In this document: positions 26,300-35,716 of the stretch, piece after piece | Layout of the letters: every line of letters begins with the position of its first letter | How positions within the stretch are numbered: position 1 is the first letter of the stretch | Origin: Aliagarivorans marinus DSM 23064 | Lineage (GTDB): Bacteria; Pseudomonadota; Gammaproteobacteria; Enterobacterales; Celerinatantimonadaceae | Assembly (NCBI RefSeq): GCF_000429485.1 | Contig: NZ_AUBY01000009.1 | Span: 62,001 to 126,000, forward strand | Length of the DNA: 64,000 bases | Direction of reading: 5' to 3' | Notes under the pieces: model-generated | The model's input: the letters and a program-made list of their open reading frames with translations, nothing else | Databases searched by the model: none | What the model was told of the DNA's origin: nothing | Position numbers and translations under genes: made by a program

Positions 26300-27676
26300 T
26301 TAAAGGAAGAACGGGCTCGGCTGGAACAGTCGTTCGACTTCGGGGATAAACTTCTTATCCACCAAGAACATCACCACGTGGTCGTCCTGCTCAATCACGG
26401 TATGGTCGTGGGCGATAATCACCTCGTCGCCCCTTACAATTGCACCAATGGTGGTGCCGGGAGGCAGTTTTAGTTCGCCAATGCTGCGTCCCACCACCTT
26501 GGAGGTGTTCTCATCGCCGTGGGCGACTGCCTCGATGGCCTCCGCTGCTCCGCGTCGTAGTGAGTACACGTTGACGATGTCGGCCCGGCGAACATGGGTC
26601 AGCAGGGCGGAGATGGTGGCTTGCTGCGGCGAGATTGCGATATCAATGGCGCCACCTTGCACCAAGTCCACATACGCGCCGCGTTGGATCAGTACCATCA
26701 CTTTCTTGGCGCCCATGCGCTTGGCCAGCATCGCAGACATGATGTTGGCTTCGTCGTCATTGGTGACCGCGATAAACACGTCCACCTGCTCGATATTCTC
26801 TTCGCTGAGTAGCTCTTGGTCTGAGGCGTCACCGCAGAACACGATGGTGTTGTTGAGCTGCTCGGCCAATTGTTCGGCGCGGCGCTGTTTGCGCTCAATC
26901 AGCTTAACGCTGTATGAGCTCTCAAGGCGCTTGGCCAATGCGGCACCGATGTTACCGCCGCCGACAATCATGATGCGGCGATAGGCACGTTCCAGCTCTT
27001 GCAGCTCGCTCATTACCTCGCGGATATGGGCGCTGGCAGCAACAAAGAACACCTCGTCATCGGCCTCGATCACGGTGGTGCCTTGCGGGCGGATCGCCCG
27101 GCCCTGACGGAAGATAGCGGCTACCCGCGCTTCGACATTGGGCATATGGTCTTTCAGCAACGACAGCGCGTTGCCCACCAATGGGCCGCCATAGTAGGCC
27201 TTGACCGCCACCAAGCCGACCTTACCGTGGGCGAACTCCATCACCTGCAGGGCGCCGGGGTAATCAATCAAGCGGCTGATGTAGTTGGTCACCAGCTGCT
27301 CTGGGGCAATCAGGTGGTCGAGCGGGAAGGCCTCGTCGTTGAACAGCGCCTCTTTCTCGGCCAACAGCTCTTCAGAGCGGATCCGCGCCACCTTGTTGGG
27401 AGTGTTAAACAGGGTGTAGGCCACCTGACAGGCGGCCATATTGGTTTCATCGCTGTTGGTCACCGCGACCAGCATGTCAGCGTCTTGAGCGCCGGCTTCG
27501 CGCAGCACATTGGGATGGGCGGCATGGCCGGTCACCACCTGCAGGTCGAAGCGGTCTTGTAGATCGCGTAAGCGTTCGGAGTCGGTATCAACGATGGTGA
27601 TATCGGATTTTTCGCCGACCAGGTTCTCGGCCAACGTTCCGCCGACCTGACCTGCACCAAGAATAATAATTTTCAT
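26300..27676 (-). CDS. trkA: Trk potassium transporter regulatory NAD-binding subunit TrkA
   Basis: A 458-residue cytoplasmic protein made of two RCK modules. The first Rossmann motif is [15 protein letters not shown] at the N-terminus, the second [15 protein letters not shown] near residue 235; each is followed by a TrkA-C domain. It binds NAD(H) and gates TrkH. It is first in trkA-trkH and lies 91 bases from rsmB, the order found in many gammaproteobacteria. Confidence 0.95.
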   Translation of the reverse strand: MKIIILGAGQVGGTLAENLVGEKSDITIVDTDSERLRDLQDRFDLQVVTGHAAHPNVLREAGAQDADMLVAVTNSDETNMAACQVAYTLFNTPNKVARIRSEELLAEKEALFNDEAFPLDHLIAPEQLVTNYISRLIDYPGALQVMEFAHGKVGLVAVKAYYGGPLVGNALSLLKDHMPNVEARVAAIFRQGRAIRPQGTTVIEADDEVFFVAASAHIREVMSELQELERAYRRIMIVGGGNIGAALAKRLESSYSVKLIERKQRRAEQLAEQLNNTIVFCGDASDQELLSEENIEQVDVFIAVTNDDEANIMSAMLAKRMGAKKVMVLIQRGAYVDLVQGGAIDIAISPQQATISALLTHVRRADIVNVYSLRRGAAEAIEAVAHGDENTSKVVGRSIGELKLPPGTTIGAIVRGDEVIIAHDHTVIEQDDHVVMFLVDKKFIPEVERLFQPSPFFL

Positions 27677-27767
27677 TGCCTAACAACGCCTTAGAAAGTT
27701 GTCGAGGTTAGTTTGCGGGCATCTTGCGCGAAACGCAACCAGCGCTTGCTGATTGCGTTTCATCTGT

Positions 27768-29084
27768 CTATTCGCCTTGCTTGCGCAGCTTGGCGTAGTA
27801 GAAGCCATCCATGTGCTGTTCGCCGGGGAGTAACTGCCATCCGGGCTGGGTGACGCTCTCGCCATCTGTTACGGGAACCAGTTTGGCATCGTCGGTTTCT
27901 GCCAAGAAGCGCGCCACTTGCTGGGCATTCTCCTGCGGCAGTACCGAGCAGGTGGCATACAGCAATACACCGCCGGGTTTAAGTTGTTGCCACATCGCGC
28001 GCAGGATCTTGCCCTGCAGGTCTACCAGCTCATCGATATCCGAGGCGCGGCGCAGCCATTTAATATCCGGGTGGCGGCGAACCACGCCAGTGGCCGAGCA
28101 CGGCGCATCCAGCAAGATGCGATCGAAGGGCTCACTGTTCCACGCGTCCGGTTGGCTGGCATCGGCACACAGCAGCTCGGCTTGCAAACCAATCCGCTGT
28201 AAGTTTTGCTCAACCCGTTGCAGTCGTTGGGCATCGGCGTCGATGGCCATCAAGTGCGCCAGCTCAGGCTGTATCTCGAGGATATGGCAGGGTTTTCCGC
28301 CGGGGGCTGCACAGGCATCGAGTACCCGCTCACCCGGTTGGGCATCTAACAGGCTGGCTGCCATCTGGGCGGCGCCATCTTGCACCGAGCTATGGCCTTG
28401 TTCAAAGCCGGGCAGCTTGCCGACCGGCTGAGCCTTGTGCAGGCGGATAGCTTGGGCAGCGCGTTCACACAAAGAGGCCTCAATCCCCTGCTCTGCCAAC
28501 AGCTGCTGATAGGCGCTGGCACTATGGTTTTGCGCGTTAACACGCAGCCACATCGGTGCCTGCTGGTTGTTCGCGGCAACAATGTCTTGCCACTGGTCTG
28601 GGTAGGCCTGCTGTAGCTGCTTACGCAGCCAGCTTGGGTGGCAATCTTGCAGCTTGTCGTTCTGCTCGAGGGCTGAAACTAGTTGATCTTGTTGGCGCTG
28701 GGCGCTGCGTAGCACGCCATTGATCAGCTTCTTGAGATGAGCAAACTTCAGGTCGCGGGTCGCTTCAACCGTTTCCGACAGAGCAGCATGGGCCGGAATG
28801 CGCATATAGAAAAGCTGGTACACACCAACGATCAACAGGAAGTGGGCGCTGCGCGATTTGCCGGTGAGGGGGCGCTCCATCAGTTGTTGGATCACCCACT
28901 CCAGGCGCGGTAGCCAGCGTAGTACACCGAAGCAGATCTCTTGCACCAAGCCATGGTCTTTGACTTCGACTTGGCCGAGTAGCCGAGGCAACACGGCACT
29001 GAGCGATTGGCCTTGATCGACTACCTGAAACAGGGCCGATGCCGCCGCGGCGCGCGGGCTAAGCTGACGTGGCTTATTCGCCAT
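27768..29084 (-). CDS. rsmB: 16S rRNA (cytosine-967-C5)-methyltransferase
   Basis: A 438-residue enzyme with an N-terminal NusB-like RNA-binding domain (about 1-140) and a SAM-dependent methyltransferase domain. The latter has [10 protein letters not shown] for SAM binding and two catalytic cysteines, in [14 protein letters not shown] and [11 protein letters not shown]. It methylates C967 of 16S rRNA. The start overlaps the end of fmt by 11 bases, so def-fmt-rsmB form one operon. Confidence 0.95.
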   Translation of the reverse strand: MANKPRQLSPRAAAASALFQVVDQGQSLSAVLPRLLGQVEVKDHGLVQEICFGVLRWLPRLEWVIQQLMERPLTGKSRSAHFLLIVGVYQLFYMRIPAHAALSETVEATRDLKFAHLKKLINGVLRSAQRQQDQLVSALEQNDKLQDCHPSWLRKQLQQAYPDQWQDIVAANNQQAPMWLRVNAQNHSASAYQQLLAEQGIEASLCERAAQAIRLHKAQPVGKLPGFEQGHSSVQDGAAQMAASLLDAQPGERVLDACAAPGGKPCHILEIQPELAHLMAIDADAQRLQRVEQNLQRIGLQAELLCADASQPDAWNSEPFDRILLDAPCSATGVVRRHPDIKWLRRASDIDELVDLQGKILRAMWQQLKPGGVLLYATCSVLPQENAQQVARFLAETDDAKLVPVTDGESVTQPGWQLLPGEQHMDGFYYAKLRKQGE

Positions 29085-30033
29085 CGGTTAGCTCCAGTTG
29101 CGTGCCCGGGGTGAACCATTCTTTACGGGCGTTAAGCAGATCGGCGGCAGCCATCGCCTTCTTGCCGGGGATCTGCAGGCTCTCCAAGCGCAGCGCCTGC
29201 TGGCCGGTAGCGACGATGATGCCCTGCTTGTCGGCACTGATAATGGTGCCGGGGGCGGCATCGCCTTGATACTCCGCCACGCTGCTTTGCCACAGCTTGA
29301 TGTTCTGGTCTTGCAGGGTGAAGTAGCTCACCGGCCACGGGTTAAAGGCGCGTACGCAACGCTCGATAAACGCGGCGTCTTGGCGCCAGTCAATACGCGC
29401 TTCCTGTTTGCTGAGCTTTTTGGCGTAGTTGGCTTGCTCATCATCTTGCTTGACCGCTTGGATGCTGCCGTCGCTGATACCTTCAAGGGCCTTAAGCAGC
29501 GCAATCGGGCCGGTTGCGGCCAGTTTCTCATAGAGGCTGGCGCTGGTGTCGTTGCTCTCGATGGGCAGGCTGTCTAGCAGTAGCATATCGCCGGTATCCA
29601 GGCCTTCATCCATTTGCATGATGGTGACGCCGGTATCGCTGTCGCCTGCCCAGATAGAACGTTGAATGGGCGCAGCCCCGCGCCAGCGCGGCAGTAGCGA
29701 GCCATGCACGTTGATACAGCCCAAGCGCGGCGTGTCCAGCACCGCTTTAGGTAGCAGCAGGCCGTAGGCCACCACCACCATCAGATCGGCGTTGAGCGCG
29801 GCCAGCTCATCTTTGGCTTCCTGAGACTTAAAGTTCTCAGGTTGGTATACGGGAACATTGGCATCCACCGCCAGTTGCTTAACCGGGCTAGCTTGGAGTT
29901 TTTTACCGCGACCAGCCGGGCGGTCAGGTTGGCTGTATACAGCGATGACGTCGTGTTCTGAGTCGAGCAAGGCCTGCAAATGGCGAGCGGCGAAATCCGG
30001 AGTACCGGCAAAAATGATTCGCAATGGGGTCAC
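29074..30033 (-). CDS. fmt: Methionyl-tRNA formyltransferase
   Basis: A 319-residue enzyme that formylates initiator Met-tRNA with 10-formyl-THF. The catalytic domain shows [14 protein letters not shown] at the start, the folate-binding [16 protein letters not shown] and the Asp of [17 protein letters not shown]; an OB-fold C-terminal domain follows. I take the GTG after GGAGAA as start; a longer frame reading into def adds unrelated residues. It sits 13 bases after def. Confidence 0.95.
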   Translation of the reverse strand: MTPLRIIFAGTPDFAARHLQALLDSEHDVIAVYSQPDRPAGRGKKLQASPVKQLAVDANVPVYQPENFKSQEAKDELAALNADLMVVVAYGLLLPKAVLDTPRLGCINVHGSLLPRWRGAAPIQRSIWAGDSDTGVTIMQMDEGLDTGDMLLLDSLPIESNDTSASLYEKLAATGPIALLKALEGISDGSIQAVKQDDEQANYAKKLSKQEARIDWRQDAAFIERCVRAFNPWPVSYFTLQDQNIKLWQSSVAEYQGDAAPGTIISADKQGIIVATGQQALRLESLQIPGKKAMAAADLLNARKEWFTPGTQLELTDGE

Positions 30034-30046
30034 GATGTTCTCCAGA

Positions 30047-30556
30047 TTAGGCGCGTTTGCTGCGGCGGGCGAGCTTCTCAAGTTTGGCGCGAACCCGCTG
30101 GCGCTTGAGTGGGCTCAGATAATCGATAAACAGTTTGCCTTCGAGGTGGTCCAGCTCGTGCTGAATGCAGATCGCCAGTAGGCCATCGGCGTCAAGTGAC
30201 TGTTCGTTGCCATCGGCGTCGAGGTAGTTCACGGTCACTTGCTGAGCGCGCTCAACTTGGGCACGGTACTCGGGGACTGACAGGCAGCCCTCTTCGTTAA
30301 GCTCAACCCCATCTTTGGCGACGATGGTTGGGTTGACCAATGCCAGACGTTGGTCTCGTGTTTCACTCACATCGATAACCACGATGCGTTGGTGAATGTT
30401 GACCTGTGTCGCAGCCAGCCCTACTCCTTCCTCGGCATACATTGTTTCGAACATATTTTCGATAGTAATTTTCGTATTATCGTCAATACTTTTAACAGGT
30501 TGCGCAATAGTTCTCAGACGTTCATCGGGAAAGCGCAGTACTTCAAGGACGGCCAT
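30047..30556 (-). CDS. def: Peptide deformylase
   Basis: A 169-residue metalloenzyme that removes the N-formyl group from new proteins. All three motifs are present: GVGLAATQ (44-51), EEGCLSVP with metal ligand Cys91, and QHELDH with His133 and His137 around catalytic Glu134. It heads the operon with fmt and rsmB and is divergent from the LysM gene, with about 100 bases shared for both promoters. Confidence 0.96.
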   Translation of the reverse strand: MAVLEVLRFPDERLRTIAQPVKSIDDNTKITIENMFETMYAEEGVGLAATQVNIHQRIVVIDVSETRDQRLALVNPTIVAKDGVELNEEGCLSVPEYRAQVERAQQVTVNYLDADGNEQSLDADGLLAICIQHELDHLEGKLFIDYLSPLKRQRVRAKLEKLARRSKRA

Positions 30557-30654
30557 AGCTAATGTTTTTTGCTCGATATAGATAAGAATTGGGTAATTTT
30601 AGTCATTTATTAAGCCGAATTACAGCCTTGATAGGCAATGGGCAAGGATTGCAC

Positions 30655-31722
30655 ATGAAAACAGTCGTAATGGCACTGGTATGTCTGCTGAGCGCAGTGA
30701 GCGTATGGGCCGATCAGTTGACCTTAAAACCGGATTTCCCCGACCGCTATGTGGTGAAAAAGGGCGACACCCTGTGGGATATCTCGGCGCTCTATCTCAA
30801 CTCCCCATGGAAGTGGCCGCGGCTGTGGCAACATAACCCGCAAATCGACAATCCTCATTTGATCTACCCCGGTGATGTGCTCACCCTGACCATTATCGAT
30901 GGCGAGCCGCGCTTGGTGCGTAAACCGATGCTGCACATGTCGCCCACCTCACGCCTCAAGCCCAAGGAGCAGCCGATTCCCACGCTGCCACTGTCAGTGT
31001 TAGCGCCTTTCTTAAGTCGTGACCATGTGATTGATAGTGAGTTGCTGGAAGGCCTGCCCTACGTACTGGGCGACAACGATGCCCAGACCCGCATCGCCAT
31101 TGGCCGCCCGGTGTATGCGCGCGGTGAGGTTGAGCAGCAGCGGTACTACGGGGTCTATCGGGTTGGCGAGCCCTATGTCGATCCAGAAAGCTCTGAGGTG
31201 CTCGGCCATGCAGTGACGTTTTTGGCGATCGGCCAGGTGGTGGGTGCCCACCATGATCATATCAGCGAGTTTCGGGTTATCGACATCCGCCAGGAGATGC
31301 GCCAAGGCGATATCTTGCTGCCCCTGCCAGAGCAAGATCAGCTGCCAGTCTACTTCACCCCACGCCAGAAAGACCTCAGCAGTGATGGCCTGATTGTCGC
31401 CTCGGCCAACGATAACTCGGTGTTTAGCCGCTACGACGTGGTGCTCATCAACAAAGGGGCACGCGATAGCATCGAGGCGGGAGACATGTTCTCGATAGCC
31501 CAACCGGGCAAGTTGATCGTCGATAAGCCTGCGCGTAAGAGCTACCAAGAATCAGCGAATGCCTTCGATCGCCTGTTCAACGACGACCAGCAGCTGGTTG
31601 CCCTACCCCGCGAAAAGGTCGGAGAGCTGATGGTGTTTAAGGTCTACGACAAGCTAAGCTTTGCGATTATCACGGAGAGTAAGATCATTATGTATCCACA
31701 GTTTTTGGTTGAGAGCCTATAG
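30655..31722 (+). CDS. LysM-domain peptidoglycan-binding protein
   Basis: A 355-residue exported protein: signal peptide to about residue 19 (LVCLLSAVSVWA), then one LysM domain at about 30-80 (YVVKKGDTLWDISALYL...LIYPGDVLTL) that binds peptidoglycan, then 260 residues without a recognisable domain. The start follows AAGGATT. This gene between def and dprA is commonly conserved in gammaproteobacteria. Its stop directly abuts the dprA start codon, so it heads the LysM-dprA-smg operon. Confidence 0.85.
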   Translation: MKTVVMALVCLLSAVSVWADQLTLKPDFPDRYVVKKGDTLWDISALYLNSPWKWPRLWQHNPQIDNPHLIYPGDVLTLTIIDGEPRLVRKPMLHMSPTSRLKPKEQPIPTLPLSVLAPFLSRDHVIDSELLEGLPYVLGDNDAQTRIAIGRPVYARGEVEQQRYYGVYRVGEPYVDPESSEVLGHAVTFLAIGQVVGAHHDHISEFRVIDIRQEMRQGDILLPLPEQDQLPVYFTPRQKDLSSDGLIVASANDNSVFSRYDVVLINKGARDSIEAGDMFSIAQPGKLIVDKPARKSYQESANAFDRLFNDDQQLVALPREKVGELMVFKVYDKLSFAIITESKIIMYPQFLVESL

Positions 31723-32823
31723 GTGAGCAAGCGGCTGAGCGTTGAGCAAGGCCTGATTCTGGACAGCATCCCGCGTTTGGGATGCTCCACTTTGCAGCGC
31801 TTGCTCGATGGCCGCCCTCCCCAGTACTTGTTCGAGGCCAATGATGCGGCGCTGGCTGAGCTCGGCATGAACGATAAGCAGCGCCAAGCGCTGCGAAGCC
31901 CTCCCATGGCGCGGATTGAACGCTGCCTTGAATGGCTCGAAGCCGCCGAACACCATCTCTACAGCTTTTTCGACAGCGACTACCCCGAACCCTTAAAGCA
32001 CATCGCCAGCCCGCCACTGCTTCTGTTTGCCAAGGGCCGGCCCGAGTTAATGACGCGCCCTCAGCTTGCGGTGGTGGGAAGCCGCCATGCCAGCTGGAGT
32101 GGCCAGAAACAGGCAGAGCGCTTTGCTAGTGAACTTGCCCTGCAAGGGCTAACTATCACCAGTGGCTTGGCCTTGGGGATTGATGCAGCGGCGCATCTGG
32201 GGGCGCTTAACGCCAGACCCGATGGCACCATCGCAGTGGTCGCCACAGGTCTGGATTTGGTCTATCCCAAGCGGCACTTAAAACTGGCCCATCGAATTGC
32301 TGAACAGGGCTTAATACTTAGCGAGTTCTGGCCGGGGGTATCGGCCAAGGCGCAGCACTTTCCGCGGCGCAACCGGATTATCAGTGGGCTAAGCTTGGGC
32401 GTATTGGTGGTGGAGGCGAGCTTGCCCAGTGGCTCGTTGTTAACTGCCAATTATGCAGCAGAGCAAGGCCGTGAGGTATTCGCCATTCCGGGCTCGATTG
32501 ATGATCCGCTGCGTGCCGGCTGTCATAAGCTTATTCAGGAAGGAGCCAAACTGGTGGCTGATCCGGTCGATATAGTAGAAGAGCTGCTGGATTTTTCACC
32601 AATCGAGGAGCAAGTATCGACAAACGAGGATCTGGAAGATAACAAAGCATTGCCAAATGCGGGTTTGTTAGATAGCGTTGGATATGAGGTTACACCTATC
32701 GATCAGGTGGTAGCCCATAGTCAACGCCCTGTTGATGAGGTTCTGGCTCAATTGGTTGAGTTAGAAATACGAGGTGTAGTGGCCGCAGTGCCAGGTGGTT
32801 ACGTCAGACTGAGGAGGAACTAA
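31723..32823 (+). CDS. dprA: DNA-processing protein DprA
   Basis: A 366-residue protein with the DprA Rossmann-like core: [43 protein letters not shown] and [21 protein letters not shown], plus a C-terminal winged helix (about 300-365). DprA binds incoming single-stranded DNA and loads RecA in natural transformation. The start is GTG, immediately after the LysM gene stop, so translation is probably coupled. smg follows after one base. Confidence 0.93.
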   Translation: MSKRLSVEQGLILDSIPRLGCSTLQRLLDGRPPQYLFEANDAALAELGMNDKQRQALRSPPMARIERCLEWLEAAEHHLYSFFDSDYPEPLKHIASPPLLLFAKGRPELMTRPQLAVVGSRHASWSGQKQAERFASELALQGLTITSGLALGIDAAAHLGALNARPDGTIAVVATGLDLVYPKRHLKLAHRIAEQGLILSEFWPGVSAKAQHFPRRNRIISGLSLGVLVVEASLPSGSLLTANYAAEQGREVFAIPGSIDDPLRAGCHKLIQEGAKLVADPVDIVEELLDFSPIEEQVSTNEDLEDNKALPNAGLLDSVGYEVTPIDQVVAHSQRPVDEVLAQLVELEIRGVVAAVPGGYVRLRRN

Positions 32824-32824
32824 C

Positions 32825-33298
32825 ATGTTTGATATCCTCATGTATCTATTTGAAACCTACATCCATAGCGATGTGGAATTGATGATGGATCACGATGAGC
32901 TTACAGAGGAGCTAAGTCGCGCTGGTTTCCACAAGGAAGAGATATACAAAGCTCTGGATTGGTTGGAAAAGTTAGCTGCCCTTCAGGACAGCGATACACA
33001 ACCCTACCTCAATCCCTCTGAACGCCCTTCATTGCGCGTTTATACCGAGCAAGAGATGGCGCGTATCGATGTAAGCTGTCGCGGCTTTATTCTGTTCTTA
33101 GAACAGATGCAGGTGTTGAACGCCGAAACCCGCGAAATGGTGATCGATCGTGTGATGGAGCTCGACGGCCCCGAGCTGGAGCTGGAAGACCTGAAATGGG
33201 TCATCCTGATGGTGTTGTTCAATGTCCCCGGCAGTGAGAACGCCTACCAGCAAATGGAAGAGCTGTTGTTCGATTTAGGCGACGGCGCCGTTCACTAG
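32825..33298 (+). CDS. smg: Smg family protein (DUF494)
   Basis: A 157-residue acidic, soluble protein. The N-terminus [13 protein letters not shown] and the helical [22 protein letters not shown] are Smg family marks. Its function is unknown, but it follows dprA in many gammaproteobacteria. A strong AGGAGGAA precedes the ATG. Two short hairpins follow the stop (one listed). Confidence 0.93.
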   Translation: MFDILMYLFETYIHSDVELMMDHDELTEELSRAGFHKEEIYKALDWLEKLAALQDSDTQPYLNPSERPSLRVYTEQEMARIDVSCRGFILFLEQMQVLNAETREMVIDRVMELDGPELELEDLKWVILMVLFNVPGSENAYQQMEELLFDLGDGAVH

Positions 33299-33350
33299 GC
33301 ATATCGCTTAGCCCACATTAAGCCGATTAGGCTTACGTGATGCGTTAGAT

Positions 33351-33369
33351 TCGCCGGGATTCCCGGCGA
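33351..33369 (+). terminator. Hairpin downstream of smg
   Basis: TCGCCGGGA (33351-33359) and TCCCGGCGA (33361-33369) form a near-perfect inverted repeat 52 bases after smg. A weaker stem, TAAGCC/GGCTTA, lies just upstream. There is no clear T-tract, so termination may be partial and the next gene may be read through. Confidence 0.4.
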
Positions 33370-33440
33370 GTAGATTCGTTTCACCTAGTTTCCAGCCAGG
33401 GTCGGCGTTACACTTAGCCCATTCAAGCTGGGAGTTGGCC

Positions 33441-34013
33441 ATGTCTAAGATTGACCCGAAGTTGTTTTCAGCCCACGAGCATGCCCTCGAGAAGGCCTAT
33501 CAGGTCTGCCCGAAGTGTGGCGGCGAACTGGTGCATCGGCAGAGTAAAGCCGGCCCCTTCCTGGGTTGTAGCCAGTACCCAAGTTGCGATTATAAGCGTT
33601 CGCTGCACTCCAACGACCATTCTCTGGAAAAGCGCCTGCCCGGTACCGAGTGCCCGGAGTGTGGTGAGGAGATGATGCTGCGCCAAGGTCGCTATGGCAT
33701 GTTTATCGGCTGCAGTAACTTCCCTGAATGTCAGCACATCGAGTCTGCCCAGCCCAAAACCGAAGAGACCAAGGACATTCGCTGCCCCTCCTGCAGCAAA
33801 GGATCTATCGTGGCGCGCCAGTCGCGTTATGGCAAAACCTTCTACGCCTGCGATGCCTACCCCAAATGTCGCTATGCGGTGAACGACAAACCACGCGCAG
33901 AAACCTGCCCGGATTGTGGCTGGGAGTTGCTGGTGGAAAAACAGTATGCGGCTGGCATGTTTAAGATCTGTCCGCAGAAAAGTTGTAACTATAAAGAAAA
34001 GATCGAAGACTGA
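33441..34013 (+). CDS. Topoisomerase I-type zinc-ribbon protein (YrdD-like)
   Basis: A 190-residue protein built of four zinc ribbons of the DNA topoisomerase I C-terminal type. Each begins with CPxC (residues near 18, 69, 111, 152), and each ends with a second cysteine pair such as GCSQYPSC and GCSNFPEC. It resembles E. coli YrdD, which also lies near smg. It has no catalytic domain and probably binds single-stranded DNA. I start at the ATG after GGGAG, not the TTG two codons earlier. The yrdC/aroE neighbours seen in E. coli are missing here. Confidence 0.85.
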   Translation: MSKIDPKLFSAHEHALEKAYQVCPKCGGELVHRQSKAGPFLGCSQYPSCDYKRSLHSNDHSLEKRLPGTECPECGEEMMLRQGRYGMFIGCSNFPECQHIESAQPKTEETKDIRCPSCSKGSIVARQSRYGKTFYACDAYPKCRYAVNDKPRAETCPDCGWELLVEKQYAAGMFKICPQKSCNYKEKIED

Positions 34014-34203
34014 TTTTGGCTAGCACAGTCCTGCGCTAGTTCTTCCTCCGTTAACACACATCATTTGAGTGTCATCTGCCCTTGGCTGTACAAACTATGC
34101 ACAACCAAGGCCTGGCGGCGACTTGTCAAAATTGGCTGATGTCACAGCTCCGCAACAATGGTTAAGAAGTTAATGATCTCGGTCAATCGCTCGTTATTAA
34201 AAA

Positions 34204-34231
34204 TTGATCTTTGGTTATTTAACGGTATAAA
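34204..34231 (+). promoter_or_regulatory. Candidate promoter of the C4-dicarboxylate carrier gene
   Basis: TTGATC (34204-34209) and TATAAA (34226-34231) are separated by 16 bases and would start transcription about 70 bases before the start codon. The rest of the roughly 295-base gap from 34014 shows no gene. Confidence 0.45.
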
Positions 34232-34308
34232 TATCGCCCTAATGGAATGTTACTAGAGGATCAGAGTGGAATTGATTCATAACGCAACATGAATATTTGA
34301 GGGCACCA

Positions 34309-35631
34309 ATGTTCTGGATCCACTTACTTTTACTGCTGACCGTGATTTTTGTCGGTATTCGCTACGGCGGTATCGCGTTCGGTCTGCTTGGCGGCTTGGG
34401 CGTATCTGTCATGACCTTTGTGTTTGGCATTACTCCTGGTCAGCCTCCTATCGGCGTAATGCTGATCATCTTGGCGGTAGTTGCTGCCTCAGCAACCCTT
34501 GAAGCCACTGGCGGCTTGAAGCTGCTGGTACGTTTTGCGGAGCGTCTGCTGCGTAAACACCCTGAGCACATCGTCTACCTTGGCCCACTGTGTACCTACA
34601 CCCTGACCGTTCTGGTGGGTACGGGTCACTCGGTCTACCCACTGCTTCCAGTTATCTACGACGTATCTTACAAAAAAGGTATCCGTCCTGAGCGCCCAAT
34701 GGCGATGGCTACTGTTGCCTCGCAGATGGGTATCACTGCTAGCCCAATCGCGGCGGCGGCTGCGGTGGTTATGGCAACTGCGGCTGACAATAGTCTGGAT
34801 ATCAACCTGGTTAACGTATTAATGGTTACCATCCCTGCAACCCTGGGTGGTCTGTTGATCGGTTGTACCTGGAGCTTGAAGCGCGGTAAAGACCTGGACA
34901 AAGACCCAGAGTTCCAAGCGCGTCTGCAAGATGAAGAGTTCCGCAACAGCCTGGTTGACCCAGAGCAAGAAGGCAACGCACAAGACAGCGCCAAGCAAGA
35001 GCAAACTGCTAAGCGTGGCCTGAGCGTATTCCTGCTGGGTATTCTGTCGGTGGTTATCCTGGCCCTGTTCAGCAAGCAATTGCTGCCAGAAGGCGTAGGC
35101 ATGTCGGTAGCGATTCAGTTCATGATGCTATCTGTGGGTGCGGTTATCCTGCTGGCGACCAACATCTCGCCTAAGCGTATCGTTAGCTCGAACGTGTTTA
35201 CTGCCGGTATGAGCGCGGTGATTACCATCTTCGGTATCGCCTGGTTCTCTGACACCATCATCGGTCACCACAAGCCTTACATCATTGAGATGGTAAGCGG
35301 CATGGTGAACGTATACCCATGGACCTTTGCGATCGCGATGTTCGTGATTTCAGCCTTCCTGAAATCGCAGGCTGCGGCACTGACCGTGGCACTGCCACTG
35401 GGCTTTGCCCTGGGTATCGACCCGGTAGTACTGATTGGTGTGCTACCAGCGTGTTACGCCTACTTCTTCTTCCCATTCTACCCAAGCGATCTGGCAGGCA
35501 TCAGCTTCGACCGTTCAGGTACTACCCGTATCGGTAAGTACGTACTGAACCACAGCTTTATGCTGCCTGGCTTTATCGGTGTAGGTTCGGCGACCGTACT
35601 GGGTTACTTCATCTCGATGATGGTTAACTAG
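34309..35631 (+). CDS. Anaerobic C4-dicarboxylate carrier, DcuA/DcuB family
   Basis: A 440-residue inner-membrane carrier with about ten to twelve helices. The conserved stretches VVAASATLEATGGLKLLVR, YTLTVLVGTGHSVYPLLPVIYD, IRPERPMA and FYPSDLAGISFDRSGTTRIGKYVLNHSF match DcuA and DcuB closely. These proteins exchange fumarate or aspartate for succinate in anaerobic respiration. I cannot tell DcuA from DcuB. A hydrophilic acidic loop lies near residues 205-235. The start follows TTGAGGG. The gene stands alone and is closed by a good terminator. Confidence 0.9.
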   Translation: MFWIHLLLLLTVIFVGIRYGGIAFGLLGGLGVSVMTFVFGITPGQPPIGVMLIILAVVAASATLEATGGLKLLVRFAERLLRKHPEHIVYLGPLCTYTLTVLVGTGHSVYPLLPVIYDVSYKKGIRPERPMAMATVASQMGITASPIAAAAAVVMATAADNSLDINLVNVLMVTIPATLGGLLIGCTWSLKRGKDLDKDPEFQARLQDEEFRNSLVDPEQEGNAQDSAKQEQTAKRGLSVFLLGILSVVILALFSKQLLPEGVGMSVAIQFMMLSVGAVILLATNISPKRIVSSNVFTAGMSAVITIFGIAWFSDTIIGHHKPYIIEMVSGMVNVYPWTFAIAMFVISAFLKSQAAALTVALPLGFALGIDPVVLIGVLPACYAYFFFPFYPSDLAGISFDRSGTTRIGKYVLNHSFMLPGFIGVGSATVLGYFISMMVN

Positions 35632-35669
35632 TTCAGTATTGGCGTGAAAGCCGTTCGTTAAGAAGACTG

Positions 35670-35690
35670 AGGGGAGCGTGATGCTCCCCT
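35670..35690. terminator. Terminator between the Dcu carrier gene and metE
   Basis: An 8-bp stem, AGGGGAGC (35670-35677) / GCTCCCCT (35683-35690), is followed by GTTTCGTTTTT, about 40 bases after the carrier gene stop. The opposite strand also has a T-rich exit, so it may serve the convergent metE. Confidence 0.75.
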
Positions 35691-35716
35691 GTTTCGTTTT
35701 TACCCGGCTGGGCTGG

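Noticed and set aside
34204-34217. FNR site before the C4-dicarboxylate carrier gene
   Set aside because: TTGAT is followed after four bases by GGTTA and not ATCAA. Only a half-site is present, although anaerobic control would suit the gene.
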